From positions 24,970 through 88,969 of the forward strand of contig JBBQWB010000002.1 in assembly GCA_038210985.1 (NCBI GenBank): a DNA stretch of 64,000 bases, in the 5' to 3' direction. The notes under the pieces are model-generated. The model searched no databases. It saw only the letters and a list, made by a program, of their open reading frames with translations, and had not been told where the DNA came from. Position 1 is the stretch's first letter. Each line of letters starts with the position of its first letter. Source of the DNA: JAQUGA01 sp038210985. Lineage in GTDB: Bacteria; Bacteroidota; Bacteroidia; Bacteroidales; WCHB1-69. The position numbers were made by a program, and so were the translations under genes. Positions 26,254 through 35,023 of this stretch are shown piece by piece.

Positions 26254-27390
26254 CTATTCGTATTTTTTAATGTATGTATAAATAGGGTAGTGGTCTGAAG
26301 CTTTTAAAGAATTTACTGTTTTATAGCCCCTACTTTCAAAAATTTTATCATGAAGAATATAATCAATTCTAAATGAAGGCATTTTGCCATTGTAGGTTTG
26401 TCCAAAACCTCTTCCAGAAGACACAAAAGCATCAATTAAGTTTTTTGAGATAAGTTGCGTAGCATAGGAGCAAGGAGTGTCGTTAAAATCGCCACAAACT
26501 ATTACAGGATAAGGCGATTGACGTATGTGTGCATGTAGCATTTCGGCTTGATTTGCTCGTAGAAGATATGCTGATTTTAATTTTTGCAACATTTTCTTTG
26601 AATCTTTTGCAAATTCAGAATTTAACAAATCTTCGTTTTTTTCACTGTCGGTCGAGGTAAACATAAAATCCTCTTTGTTTAGTTTAATCGATTGTAAATG
26701 TGCATTATACACTCTAATAGTGTCCGTTTTCACTACAATGTCCGAAAATATAGCCGAATTATGTGTTATGTTTTTAAAAATAATAAACCCCGAGTTGATA
26801 ATAGGATATTTAGAAAACATTGCAATTCCGTAATGATGAATGTTTTTTACAAAAGGAAAATATTCATAATAATGTTTTGTTTTTAGGATAGATGTAAGCG
26901 AATCGCGGGTTACAAAATGATTTTCGCTATCGTAAAAGTATTCCTGCAAGCATAACACATCGGGCTGAGATTCGTTAATAAAATCAAAAATTTTATTTCG
27001 ATTTGTGAAATTATAGGACCAGTCTTTGTTGCAATTGTATAAATCAAAAAGCTTTACATTATACGACATTACTTTAAGATATTCGCTTTTAAAATCACCA
27101 ATTGGCTTTCCGGCAACTTGAAAATATTTACTAACAAAACCATATCCTATTATAATGGCAATGAAAGAATATAAGGAAGTACGAATATTGCGGATAATCC
27201 AATAAGGTATAAACAGTAAATTTAGAACAAGAAAAATTGGATATGAGAGTCCGAAGAAAGCTAAAATCCAAAATTTTTCGGGGCTAACTCGAGCGGATAA
27301 ATAGGATAATAACAAAAGGCCTACTGCAACAATGTTGGCTATAAAAACAATTTGATCGAGTAAGTTTGTTTTATTTTTTTTATCAAACAT
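26254..27390 (-). CDS. Membrane-bound endonuclease/exonuclease/phosphatase family protein
   Basis: A 378-residue protein with three N-terminal hydrophobic segments (about 12-95) and a C-terminal EEP domain (about 108-378). EEP motifs are visible: SYNVKLFD, QPDVLCLQEYF, VCGDFNDTP and the terminal SDHYPI. The active site would face the periplasm. Relatives cleave phosphodiesters in nucleic acids or lipids; the substrate here is unknown. The gene lies 4 nt after the first rhomboid gene and is part of the operon from 31338 to 23306. Confidence 0.85.
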   Translation of the reverse strand: MFDKKNKTNLLDQIVFIANIVAVGLLLLSYLSARVSPEKFWILAFFGLSYPIFLVLNLLFIPYWIIRNIRTSLYSFIAIIIGYGFVSKYFQVAGKPIGDFKSEYLKVMSYNVKLFDLYNCNKDWSYNFTNRNKIFDFINESQPDVLCLQEYFYDSENHFVTRDSLTSILKTKHYYEYFPFVKNIHHYGIAMFSKYPIINSGFIIFKNITHNSAIFSDIVVKTDTIRVYNAHLQSIKLNKEDFMFTSTDSEKNEDLLNSEFAKDSKKMLQKLKSAYLLRANQAEMLHAHIRQSPYPVIVCGDFNDTPCSYATQLISKNLIDAFVSSGRGFGQTYNGKMPSFRIDYILHDKIFESRGYKTVNSLKASDHYPIYTYIKKYE

Positions 27391-27394
27391 TTTT

Positions 27395-28330
27395 TTAATT
27401 TCTATTACTTGATTTAAACAAGAACTCTTTTTCTTCCTTTGTCAATTTATCGTATCCAAATTTTGAAATATTATCTAAAATAGCATCCATTTTTTTCTGC
27501 TTTTCGGCTCTAAGTTTATTATACTCATGGTCGTTTTTAGGTTTACTAGAAGCGTTAAAATTTGGATACTTTACCTTAAACGGCTTTTTCTTGAATTTTG
27601 TTTTAAAAAAAACAGAAATGTTTTTTAAAAAAGGTTTAGAGTAATATGTTCCAGCAATTAGTCCCCAAAAAGCACCACCTAAATGAGCAATATGTCCGCC
27701 TGGATTACCTTTGTCAATACTCAAAATATCAATAATTACAAAGGCAATAGCGAGCCATTTAATTTTTACTTCGCCAATCAAAAACATTGGTAATTTATAG
27801 TTTGGAACAAACACGGCAACACAGGTTAAAATTGCTAAAACTGATGCCGAAGCACCAAGTGCCCTGGAGTTAGAAACGAGCGAACTGAATGCTGGGAAAA
27901 AATTAAATGCAACTACATAAAACACTCCGCCCATAATTCCACCAATAATATAAACCCAAACAAATTGACGGTTTTTAAGGAAACTAAGAAAAATCCTTCC
28001 ACTAATATAAAGCATCAACACATTAAAAAAGATATGCCAAAACGAAACATGAAGAAATTGATATGTAATTAATGTCCAAGGTTTTTGAATTAACTGAGGA
28101 ATGGATGAAGGCATCATTAGGGCATCAATTATTGGAGGAAAATCGCTCGAATTAGGACCTTCAATTTGAAACAAAAAACGATATACACCGCCAAATAATC
28201 CAATCACAATGCAAGCTAAAAAAACGCCAATATTTATCATGACAAAACGCGACAGAGCCGATTTAGATTTTATAAACCGCTGTACACCAGTTAAAAAAGA
28301 TTGTCTATATCCAAAATTTCGATTAAACAT
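27395..28330 (-). CDS. Rhomboid-family intramembrane serine protease
   Basis: A 311-residue membrane protease with six core TM helices. The catalytic serine is Ser161 in LGASASV (GxSx), paired with His216 in GHIAHLGG; His99-x3-Asn103 (HIFFN) supplies the oxyanion region. A basic C-terminal tail (about 235-311) is cytoplasmic. It cleaves TM segments of unknown membrane proteins. It is the second of two adjacent rhomboid genes, 11 nt after the other, between mutL and the EEP gene, an arrangement found in many Bacteroidota. Confidence 0.92.
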   Translation of the reverse strand: MFNRNFGYRQSFLTGVQRFIKSKSALSRFVMINIGVFLACIVIGLFGGVYRFLFQIEGPNSSDFPPIIDALMMPSSIPQLIQKPWTLITYQFLHVSFWHIFFNVLMLYISGRIFLSFLKNRQFVWVYIIGGIMGGVFYVVAFNFFPAFSSLVSNSRALGASASVLAILTCVAVFVPNYKLPMFLIGEVKIKWLAIAFVIIDILSIDKGNPGGHIAHLGGAFWGLIAGTYYSKPFLKNISVFFKTKFKKKPFKVKYPNFNASSKPKNDHEYNKLRAEKQKKMDAILDNISKFGYDKLTKEEKEFLFKSSNRN

Positions 28331-28341
28331 AGTTTTAAATC

Positions 28342-29199
28342 TTAATTAAAAAATTTATGTCCTGGACGCTTTCGCCAAAACATAATCAAAATAAAACCAA
28401 ACAACATTCCACCTAAATGAGCAAAATGAGCAATGCCGTCCGCAGTGCCAGTAACTCCCATGTATAGTTCAATAGCACCGTACCCAATTACAAACCATTT
28501 GGCTTTAATAGGTATGAAAAAATAGAGGTAAATCATCATGTTTGGGAACATCATGCCAAATGCTAGTAATATTCCAAAAACAGCCCCCGAAGCACCAACT
28601 ACACTGGGCATATCTAAGTAAAAACTGCGGTATAATTGTAAAAATTCAACAGAAGTTTGTAACGCATCTTTATCGTATGGTGTTACGTTAAGTGTTTTAA
28701 TAGCAACATCAAAATCGTGAAAACTTCGGTATATTTCTGGATAATCGGGAGAAATTATAAATTTGTGAGACGATAGAATATAATTAAGTTGGGGATTTGA
28801 AGGACTCAATAAAAAAGCATCAATCGAATCTATAAAAGGGCTTATTTGAAAATAAAAAACTGCATAATGAGCGAGTCCGGCACCAATTCCGGTAAAAATA
28901 TAAAAGAATAAAAATCGTTTTGGCCCCCAAAAATTTTCAATTGCCGAACCGAACATCCATAGAGCAAACATATTGAAAAGAATATGGGTAAAATCGCCAT
29001 GCATAAACATATAGGTAAGAAGCTGATAAGGACGAAACATATCAGAACCAAAATATTTTAAACTCAAATAATCATATAGATTTATATTGAAACCTTCAGA
29101 AAATGTAATCGTTGCTAAAAAAAACAATCCATTAATAATAAGTAAGTTTTTTACAACAGTTGGCAAAACCTTAAATCCGCCAGGTGATAACATATTCAT
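28342..29199 (-). CDS. Rhomboid-family intramembrane serine protease with loop insertion
   Basis: A 285-residue paralogue of the next gene. Catalytic Ser204 lies in GASGAVFG and His261 in AHFAHLGG; HILFN (His72, Asn76) is in TM2. Between TM3 and TM4 there is an insertion of about 70 residues (125-195) rich in Asp, Ser and Tyr that is absent from the neighbouring rhomboid and may form an extracytoplasmic substrate-binding domain. Two ATGs (29199, 29193) could start it. It lies 8 nt after mutL. Confidence 0.92.
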   Translation of the reverse strand: MNMLSPGGFKVLPTVVKNLLIINGLFFLATITFSEGFNINLYDYLSLKYFGSDMFRPYQLLTYMFMHGDFTHILFNMFALWMFGSAIENFWGPKRFLFFYIFTGIGAGLAHYAVFYFQISPFIDSIDAFLLSPSNPQLNYILSSHKFIISPDYPEIYRSFHDFDVAIKTLNVTPYDKDALQTSVEFLQLYRSFYLDMPSVVGASGAVFGILLAFGMMFPNMMIYLYFFIPIKAKWFVIGYGAIELYMGVTGTADGIAHFAHLGGMLFGFILIMFWRKRPGHKFFN

Positions 29200-29207
29200 A
29201 GGCTATT

Positions 29208-31052
29208 TTAATTAAAGTATTGATATAAATCTTCTTTCGAAATTATTTTAAATGTTTTTTTACCATAGGGTGATTCGTGCGGAATTGAGCAAGCAAATAT
29301 TTCATTTGTAAGTGTTTCCATTTCTTCGCTTGTAAGTATTTTTCCAGATTTAATGGCTAAGCTTTTCGCCATCGACATGGCAACATTTACTTTACGCTCT
29401 AAACTAGAAAGCATCATATTGTTTTTAAAGGAATCTATCCAATGTTCCATTTCTTCTTTGATATTCACAGTCGTCAAATCTGGAGGAGTGCCATTTACCA
29501 AAAAAGTGTTTTTACCAAATTCGGATATTTCAAATCCAATTTTGGATAATTCCGATAATATTTCTTTTAAAATTTCAGCATCGGCAGCATTCAAATCGAT
29601 GGTAACTGGGAACAATAAATGCTGACAACTGGTTTGGTTGGAATCGATTCGTTTTAAAAAACGTTCAAATAAAACCCTTTCGTGTGCTGCATTTTGATGA
29701 AGTATAATTAAACCCGATTTTATTTTTGTAATAATAAAACTTTGGTACAACTGAAAAAAAGTTCCGTAGCTAACTGCTTCTTTATGATTGTTTTGAGTAA
29801 TTGAAGTTTGTGTAATTTCCGTATTTGTCGAGCTTTCAAAATCCGTATTTGTTGGCGGATAAAGCTTTGTCCAATTTTCGAGATTATTTTTATCCCGTTC
29901 GCTCAAGGGCTCTTTTTTGTAAGAACTTGTGGAAGGAACTTGGGATTTAAATGGATTATAATCGGGATTAAGTTGAATAGTGGGTTGTTTAATAGGATAA
30001 TCTTTAGGTAAAAAATCCACATTAAAACTATTATCGGTATCAAAATCCAATGAAGGTGTAAGGCTGTTTTCGGCTAAAGCTTTTTTTGTGGTAGAATGAA
30101 CAACTGCATACATCAATTTTTCATCTTGAAACTTAATTTCCGTTTTTGTAGGATGAACATTTACATCAATTGTTTTTGGATCCACATCAAAAAACATAAA
30201 ATAAGAGGGATAATATCCGTCGGGAATCAGCTCCTGATAAGCTCGAGTAATTGCATTATGTATGTATGGATGCTTAAAAAATCGTCGGTTTACAAATAGA
30301 TATTGCCCGCCTTTTGTTTTTTTTGCAATATCGGGTTTGCCAATGTAGCCAGTTATGGACAAAAAATCAGTTTTTTGTCCAATGGTTGCCATTTTTTCGT
30401 TGTACGACTTTCCAAGAAGATTGACAATTCGGCTTTTAAAGGTCGATTTTGTCAATTTATAAATCAATTTGTCGTTATGATAAAGTGAAAATCCAACATT
30501 ATAATGAATTAAAGCAACCCTATAAAATTCTTCAAGAATATGGTTAAATTCAATATTTTCAGATTTTAGAAAGTTGCGGCGAGCAGGAACATTGTAAAAT
30601 AAATTTTTTACAGAAATGGAGGTGCCAACTGGGCAAGAGCAAGGTGATTGGTCTATAATTTTTGAACCTTCGACTAGGATTTTTGTTCCAATAGCAGCGT
30701 TTGGAATAGCTGATTTTAATTCAACATGAGCAATAGCAGCGATGGAAGCAAGAGCTTCGCCACGAAAACCCATTGTGCGGATATTGAATAAATCATCGGC
30801 TTTTCGTAGTTTTGAAGTCGCATGACGCTCAAAGCTCATTCGGGCATCGGTTTCGCTCATCCCTTTGCCATTGTCAACTACCTGAATCAATGTTCGCCCA
30901 GAGTCTTTAATAATTACTTCAACTTCGGTAGATTCTGCATCAATGGCATTTTCCATTAATTCTTTAACCACCGATGCCGGACGTTGAACAACTTCACCAG
31001 CAGCAATCTGATTAGCAATATGATCGGGAAGCAATTGGATAATATCGGACAT
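29208..31052 (-). CDS. mutL: DNA mismatch repair protein MutL
   Basis: GHKL ATPase of mismatch repair, 614 residues. The N-terminal ATPase motifs are intact: ELMENAIDAEST, DNGKGMSE, TMGFRGEALASIAAIA. The transducer domain ends near 330, an acidic/Ser-Thr linker follows to about 425, and the C-terminal dimerisation domain is 430-614. The metal-binding endonuclease motif DQHA(x2)E(x4)E of many bacterial MutL proteins appears here as HQNAAHER (452-459), lacking the aspartate, and the CPHGRP-like motif is SIPHESPYG. The protein may therefore lack intrinsic nicking activity. It is the second gene of the operon that begins at 31338. Confidence 0.95.
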   Translation of the reverse strand: MSDIIQLLPDHIANQIAAGEVVQRPASVVKELMENAIDAESTEVEVIIKDSGRTLIQVVDNGKGMSETDARMSFERHATSKLRKADDLFNIRTMGFRGEALASIAAIAHVELKSAIPNAAIGTKILVEGSKIIDQSPCSCPVGTSISVKNLFYNVPARRNFLKSENIEFNHILEEFYRVALIHYNVGFSLYHNDKLIYKLTKSTFKSRIVNLLGKSYNEKMATIGQKTDFLSITGYIGKPDIAKKTKGGQYLFVNRRFFKHPYIHNAITRAYQELIPDGYYPSYFMFFDVDPKTIDVNVHPTKTEIKFQDEKLMYAVVHSTTKKALAENSLTPSLDFDTDNSFNVDFLPKDYPIKQPTIQLNPDYNPFKSQVPSTSSYKKEPLSERDKNNLENWTKLYPPTNTDFESSTNTEITQTSITQNNHKEAVSYGTFFQLYQSFIITKIKSGLIILHQNAAHERVLFERFLKRIDSNQTSCQHLLFPVTIDLNAADAEILKEILSELSKIGFEISEFGKNTFLVNGTPPDLTTVNIKEEMEHWIDSFKNNMMLSSLERKVNVAMSMAKSLAIKSGKILTSEEMETLTNEIFACSIPHESPYGKKTFKIISKEDLYQYFN

Positions 31053-31071
31053 ATACCTTAATTTTTAACTT

Positions 31072-31338
31072 CTAGCCAATTTTCACAAAGAAAATTATCA
31101 ATATTAAAAGAATTAAAACTATTAAAGTTTTTAAGATATTATCTTTTGAAACAACCCCATGTTTCCTTTCTCGTGCCCAAGAATTATGGATTTTTGACTT
31201 TAAATCCAACTCTTCCTTTTTGATTGAAGATTTTAACCTCAACTTTCTATCGTCAGGGTCTTCCTCCTCGTTTTTATAAAAAACAGGTTTATAGCCAAAT
31301 TTTTTCGGTTTCGGTCGATGTACAAAAGTAAAACTCAT
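31072..31338 (-). CDS. Small conserved membrane protein
   Basis: An 88-residue protein: a basic and aromatic N-terminus (FTFVHRPKPKKFGYKPVFY) followed by an acidic-basic charged segment (about 22-60) and one C-terminal TM helix (about 68-86). Proteins with the KFxYKPxFY start precede mutL in other Bacteroidota, but the function is unknown. An ATG at 31377 would extend it by 13 residues but overlaps the -7 box TATCTTTG (31360-31367), so translation from 31338 is preferred. Confidence 0.72.
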   Translation of the reverse strand: MSFTFVHRPKPKKFGYKPVFYKNEEEDPDDRKLRLKSSIKKEELDLKSKIHNSWARERKHGVVSKDNILKTLIVLILLILIIFFVKIG

Positions 31339-31359
31339 ATCCTTTTTAAATATTTTCAG

Positions 31360-31367
31360 CAAAGATA
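31360..31367 (-). promoter_or_regulatory. -7 promoter box of the mutL operon
   Basis: On the minus strand TATCTTTG (TAnnTTTG) lies 21 nt before the ATG at 31338. It is the only convincing promoter seen upstream of the eight-gene run to 23306. Confidence 0.5.
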
Positions 31368-31620
31368 CAAATTTCATTTAGAGTAAATAGCTTTTAAAAG
31401 TGAATACTTGCTTGCTTTTCACATTTTTAAACACAAATAATACAATTTTGAAATAATTGGAAATGGATATTCGCAATTTTGGATATTTATGTGATAACGT
31501 ATCTGCAAATTTGATGTTTTCTTATCTGGGAAAATCAGTATCATCCGTATTCCATTTTTAATGGAACAAAGACAATTTATATAAGGCATCATAATTCAAA
31601 TAATCGTAGATTATCATGAT

Positions 31621-31782
31621 TGTCTGATAAAAAAACATATTCTTCGTTTCGCTCTGAACGAAAGTGCTTTTTGGTGATTTTCTTTTGGAGGAATAGGTTG
31701 ATTGTCATTTCGATTCGACAATTGGCGGAGAGAAATCTCAGGCTTAATCATTTTTAAAATGTTTATCGGACAATAGTGATTA
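31621..31782. repeat. Intergenic repeat remnants upstream of korA
   Basis: The 31378-31990 gap holds no gene. It contains a TTCGTTTCGCTCTGAACGAA inverted repeat (31642-31661), a unit of the REP-like family (TTGTCATTTCGATTCGAC... GGAGAGAAATCTCAGG, 31697-31741), and the exact 21-nt repeat shared with the efp upstream region (31762-31782, TTATCGGACAATAGTGATTA core). Short frames here translate repeats only. Confidence 0.65.
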
Positions 31783-31971
31783 ATTTTTCTTTTTTTGAGC
31801 TTAGAATTAAATTGCACAATAATTAAGTTTGATATCTAATAAATTCAACTAAAATTTAAACATATTATATTCCTGATTTACCAATTTTACATTCAATCAA
31901 ATTTTCAGGATTTCGTAAATAATTGATTTCCAGAAAATTCAAAATAGTTAATTTTGTGTTAAGTAAATCGG

Positions 31972-31999
31972 TTTGTACACATAAAAAACAGTACCTTTG
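31972..31999 (+). promoter_or_regulatory. Promoter of korAB
   Basis: TTTG (31972-31975) and TACCTTTG (31992-31999) fit the Bacteroidota -33/-7 elements; the 16-bp spacer is short, but the -7 box is a strong match. The leader to the korA ATG would be about 57 nt. Confidence 0.5.
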
Positions 32000-32060
32000 T
32001 AAAAATATTTTGAGCAAAATTTATTAAAATAAGATAAAGCACATTATTAAAAAAATACAT

Positions 32061-33896
32061 ATGAACAACAATTCTACGATTCTAAAAAAAGAGAGTATTG
32101 TGGTTAAATTTGCTGGAGATTCAGGTGATGGAATGCAGTTAGCTGGGACATTGTTTGCGGATACTGCTGCACTTGAGGGGAATGATTTATCAACATTTCC
32201 TTATTATCCAGCCGAAATTCGACCACCCCACAACACAATTGCCGGGGTTTCGGGGTTTCAAGTACATGTTGGCGGCACAATTTTAACTTCGGGAGACGAG
32301 TGCGATATTTTGGTTTGCATGAATCCAGCTTCTTTGGCAGCAAATATAAAGTCTGCTAAAAAAGGAGCAACAATTATTGCAGATGCCGATAATTTTGGCG
32401 AAAAAGCATTTCAAAAAGCAGGTTATTCATTTAATCCACTCGAAGATGAAACGCTTAATAGCTTCCGAATAGTTAAAGCACCAATTACCTCCATGGCTGC
32501 AATGGCTTCCATTGAAGCAGGCATCGACCAAAAAACAGCAGAAAGAAGTAAAAATATTTTTGCTTTGGGAATGGTAATTAGTATTTGTGATTATAAAATT
32601 GAAACTTGTTTTCACTTAATTGACAAAAAATTCAAGAAAAAGCCACAAATTGCAGATGCTAACAAAAGAGCGTTGCAAGCAGGATATGTTTATGCGGATT
32701 CTGTGGAATTACAAATTTCAAAAATTCATACACCTGCAGCTCAAATAGAAAAAGGTCGTTACCGTAATATTACTGGTAATCTTGCCACTGCATGGGGTTT
32801 GTTAGCTGCATCTGAACGTTCGGGCAGAGAATTGTTTTTAGGTTCATATCCTATCACACCTGCTACCGAAATTTTAATAGAACTTGCCGCTCAAAAATCA
32901 TTAGGAGCAAAGGTTTTTCAAGCCGAAGATGAAATTGGTGGAATTTGCTCGTCAATCGGAGCTTCTTTTGCTGGTTCAATGGCAGTTACATCTACTTCAG
33001 GACCAGGATTGTCTCTAAAATGTGAAGCATTAGGACTAGCAGTAATTACAGAACTTCCATTAATTATTATCAATGTTCAACGTGCTGGGCCTTCCACTGG
33101 AATGCCTACCAGATCAGAGCAATCTGATTTATATATGTGTTTATTTGGACGTAATGGCGAGGCTCCTTTAATTGTTTTTGCTGCATCCTCTCCTTCCGAT
33201 TGTTTTTACAAAGCGTATGAAGCTGCTAAATATTCGATGGAGCACATGACACCCGTAATTTTACTAACCGATGGTCAAATGGGATTAGGTTCGGAACTTT
33301 TCAAAATTCCAAAAGTTTCAGATTTACCACCAATTAATCCACCAATTGTAAAAGCAAATGATAAAGATTATATGCCTTATAAACGTAATCCCGAAACTCT
33401 TGTTCGTGGATGGGCAGTTCCAGGCACCGAAGGTTTACGCCATCGTATTGGAGGCTTAGAAAAAACCGATGGTAAAGGGGTAGTTTCAACCGACCCATTG
33501 AATCATGAACTAATGACTAAATATCGTGCCGACAAAGTTGAAAAAATTGCGGATTATCTTCCTTTACAAAAAGTTAATGGCGAACAAGAAGGCGATTTAT
33601 TAGTTGTAAGTTGGGGTGGAACTCTAGGTTCTGTTTTATCTGCAGTGAACGAACTCCATACAGAAGGTAAAAAAATTGGACATGCTCATTTTAGCTACAT
33701 TATGCCTCTGCCTAAAAATACGGAAGAAATTTTTAAAAAATACAAGAAAATAGTTGTTTGTGAATTGAATCAAGGTCAATTTGTAAATTACTTGAGAATG
33801 AAACATCCCGATTTTTCGTATAAACAATACAACAAAATGCAGGGATTACCATTTTCAATTCAAGAGTTAAAAGATGTTTATACAAAAATGCTTTAG
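32061..33896 (+). CDS. korA: 2-oxoacid:ferredoxin oxidoreductase, alpha (fused gamma-alpha) subunit
   Basis: A 611-residue subunit of a thiamine-diphosphate 2-oxoacid:acceptor oxidoreductase, most likely 2-oxoglutarate:ferredoxin oxidoreductase, which forms succinyl-CoA with reduced ferredoxin. The N-terminal gamma domain (about 10-200; VKFAGDSGDGMQLAG, STFPYYPAEIRPP) is fused to the alpha pyrimidine-binding domain (about 230-500; GSYPITPATEILIELA, AEDEIGGICSSIGASFAG, TSTSGPGLSLK). This fusion and the two-gene layout are typical of KorAB. No separate delta-ferredoxin subunit is adjacent. The strict substrate cannot be proven from sequence. Confidence 0.9.
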   Translation: MNNNSTILKKESIVVKFAGDSGDGMQLAGTLFADTAALEGNDLSTFPYYPAEIRPPHNTIAGVSGFQVHVGGTILTSGDECDILVCMNPASLAANIKSAKKGATIIADADNFGEKAFQKAGYSFNPLEDETLNSFRIVKAPITSMAAMASIEAGIDQKTAERSKNIFALGMVISICDYKIETCFHLIDKKFKKKPQIADANKRALQAGYVYADSVELQISKIHTPAAQIEKGRYRNITGNLATAWGLLAASERSGRELFLGSYPITPATEILIELAAQKSLGAKVFQAEDEIGGICSSIGASFAGSMAVTSTSGPGLSLKCEALGLAVITELPLIIINVQRAGPSTGMPTRSEQSDLYMCLFGRNGEAPLIVFAASSPSDCFYKAYEAAKYSMEHMTPVILLTDGQMGLGSELFKIPKVSDLPPINPPIVKANDKDYMPYKRNPETLVRGWAVPGTEGLRHRIGGLEKTDGKGVVSTDPLNHELMTKYRADKVEKIADYLPLQKVNGEQEGDLLVVSWGGTLGSVLSAVNELHTEGKKIGHAHFSYIMPLPKNTEEIFKKYKKIVVCELNQGQFVNYLRMKHPDFSYKQYNKMQGLPFSIQELKDVYTKML

Positions 33897-33901
33897 GAGG
33901 T
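33895..33901 (+). promoter_or_regulatory. Strong Shine-Dalgarno for korB
   Basis: AGGAGGT overlaps the korA TAG stop and sits 4-5 nt before the korB ATG at 33906. Canonical Shine-Dalgarno sites are rare in Bacteroidota; here it probably supports re-initiation at the tight junction. Confidence 0.8.
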
Positions 33902-33905
33902 AAAT

Positions 33906-34946
33906 ATGAGTTACGAAAATAATTTTACAGTAGATAGATCGGAAGTTGCTTTGACAAAAGAAGATTTTGTAAGCGACCAAATGGTTAAGTGGTGTGCTGG
34001 ATGCGGTGCCCACGCTATTCTTTCATCCGTAGCAAAAGTATTTCCCGAAATAGGATACAAAAAAGAAAATTTTTGTATGATTTCTGGAATTGGCTGCTCA
34101 TCTCGTTTTCCATACTATGTTAACACCTATGGATTTCATGGAATTCACGGTAGAGCAAACGTAATTGCATCCGGTGTTAAAATTTCAAATCCTCATTTGA
34201 GTGTTTGGATTGCAACTGGCGATGGCGACTCAATGGCTATTGGTGGAAATCATTTTATTCATATTATTCGTCGTAATATCGACGTTAATATTATGCTTTT
34301 TAACAATCAAATTTATGGGTTAACAAAAGGACAATATTCTCCAACATCTCCTATGGGATCTGTTACAAAAACATCTCCTTATGGAACCATTGAACACCCA
34401 TTTAACCCAGGCGAATTAGTACTTGGTGCACAAGGAACATTTTTTGCAAGAACGCTAGACACTAAGCCTAAACACATGACCGAAGTTATGTTTGAAGCGG
34501 CTCGTCACGATGGAACATCGGTAGTTGAAATTCTTCAAAATTGTGTCATTTTTAACGACGACACGCACAAACAAGTAACCGACAGAGAATTAAAAGACGA
34601 CCACCAACTTATTCTGAAACATGGCGAACCTATGATTTTCGGTAAAGAGAAAAACAAAGGTATCATACTTGGTCAAGTTGGTTTAAAAGTAGCTACAATT
34701 GGCGAAGATGGAATTACTGAACAGGATATTTTAGTTCACGATATGTACTCAAAAGACCCTGGTATTCACTTAATGCTTGCTAAATTGAATCCTCCTTTGT
34801 TTCCAATGGCTTTTGGTGTAATTCGTGCAGCTACGTTTCCAACGTACGACGATTTAGTTGTGGAACAAATTGAGCACGCTAAAGCTACAAGCAAAATCCA
34901 ATGTGTGGATGACTTGTTGAACAGTGGCGATACTTGGGAAATTTAA
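33906..34946 (+). CDS. korB: 2-oxoacid:ferredoxin oxidoreductase, beta subunit
   Basis: A 346-residue TPP-binding subunit, partner of korA. WCAGCGAHAIL (about 30-40) and GIGCSS supply cysteines for the single [4Fe-4S] cluster; the ThDP/Mg2+ motif is TGDGDSMAIGGNHF with the later LFNNQIYGLTKGQYSPTS. It passes electrons to ferredoxin. Nine bases and a strong Shine-Dalgarno separate it from korA. It is terminated by the hairpin at 34971. Confidence 0.92.
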   Translation: MSYENNFTVDRSEVALTKEDFVSDQMVKWCAGCGAHAILSSVAKVFPEIGYKKENFCMISGIGCSSRFPYYVNTYGFHGIHGRANVIASGVKISNPHLSVWIATGDGDSMAIGGNHFIHIIRRNIDVNIMLFNNQIYGLTKGQYSPTSPMGSVTKTSPYGTIEHPFNPGELVLGAQGTFFARTLDTKPKHMTEVMFEAARHDGTSVVEILQNCVIFNDDTHKQVTDRELKDDHQLILKHGEPMIFGKEKNKGIILGQVGLKVATIGEDGITEQDILVHDMYSKDPGIHLMLAKLNPPLFPMAFGVIRAATFPTYDDLVVEQIEHAKATSKIQCVDDLLNSGDTWEI

Positions 34947-34970
34947 TTTTCTTGAAAATCAAACAAAAAA

Positions 34971-34994
34971 GAGGCTGTCAGTTAAGACAGCCTC
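34971..34994. terminator. Bidirectional terminator between korB and groEL
   Basis: GAGGCTGTC and GACAGCCTC form a perfect 9-bp stem around AGTTAA. Eight T residues follow on the plus strand, and the A-run before it gives T residues on the minus strand, so it can end both korAB and groESL transcripts. Confidence 0.93.
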
Positions 34995-35023
34995 TTTTTT
35001 TTATAAAACGATTTGGTGAATTT

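Noticed and set aside
31614..31817. Minus-strand open frame of 67 codons upstream of korA
   Set aside because: It translates repeat units (TTCGTTTCGCTC and the REP-like unit) and the 21-nt repeat.
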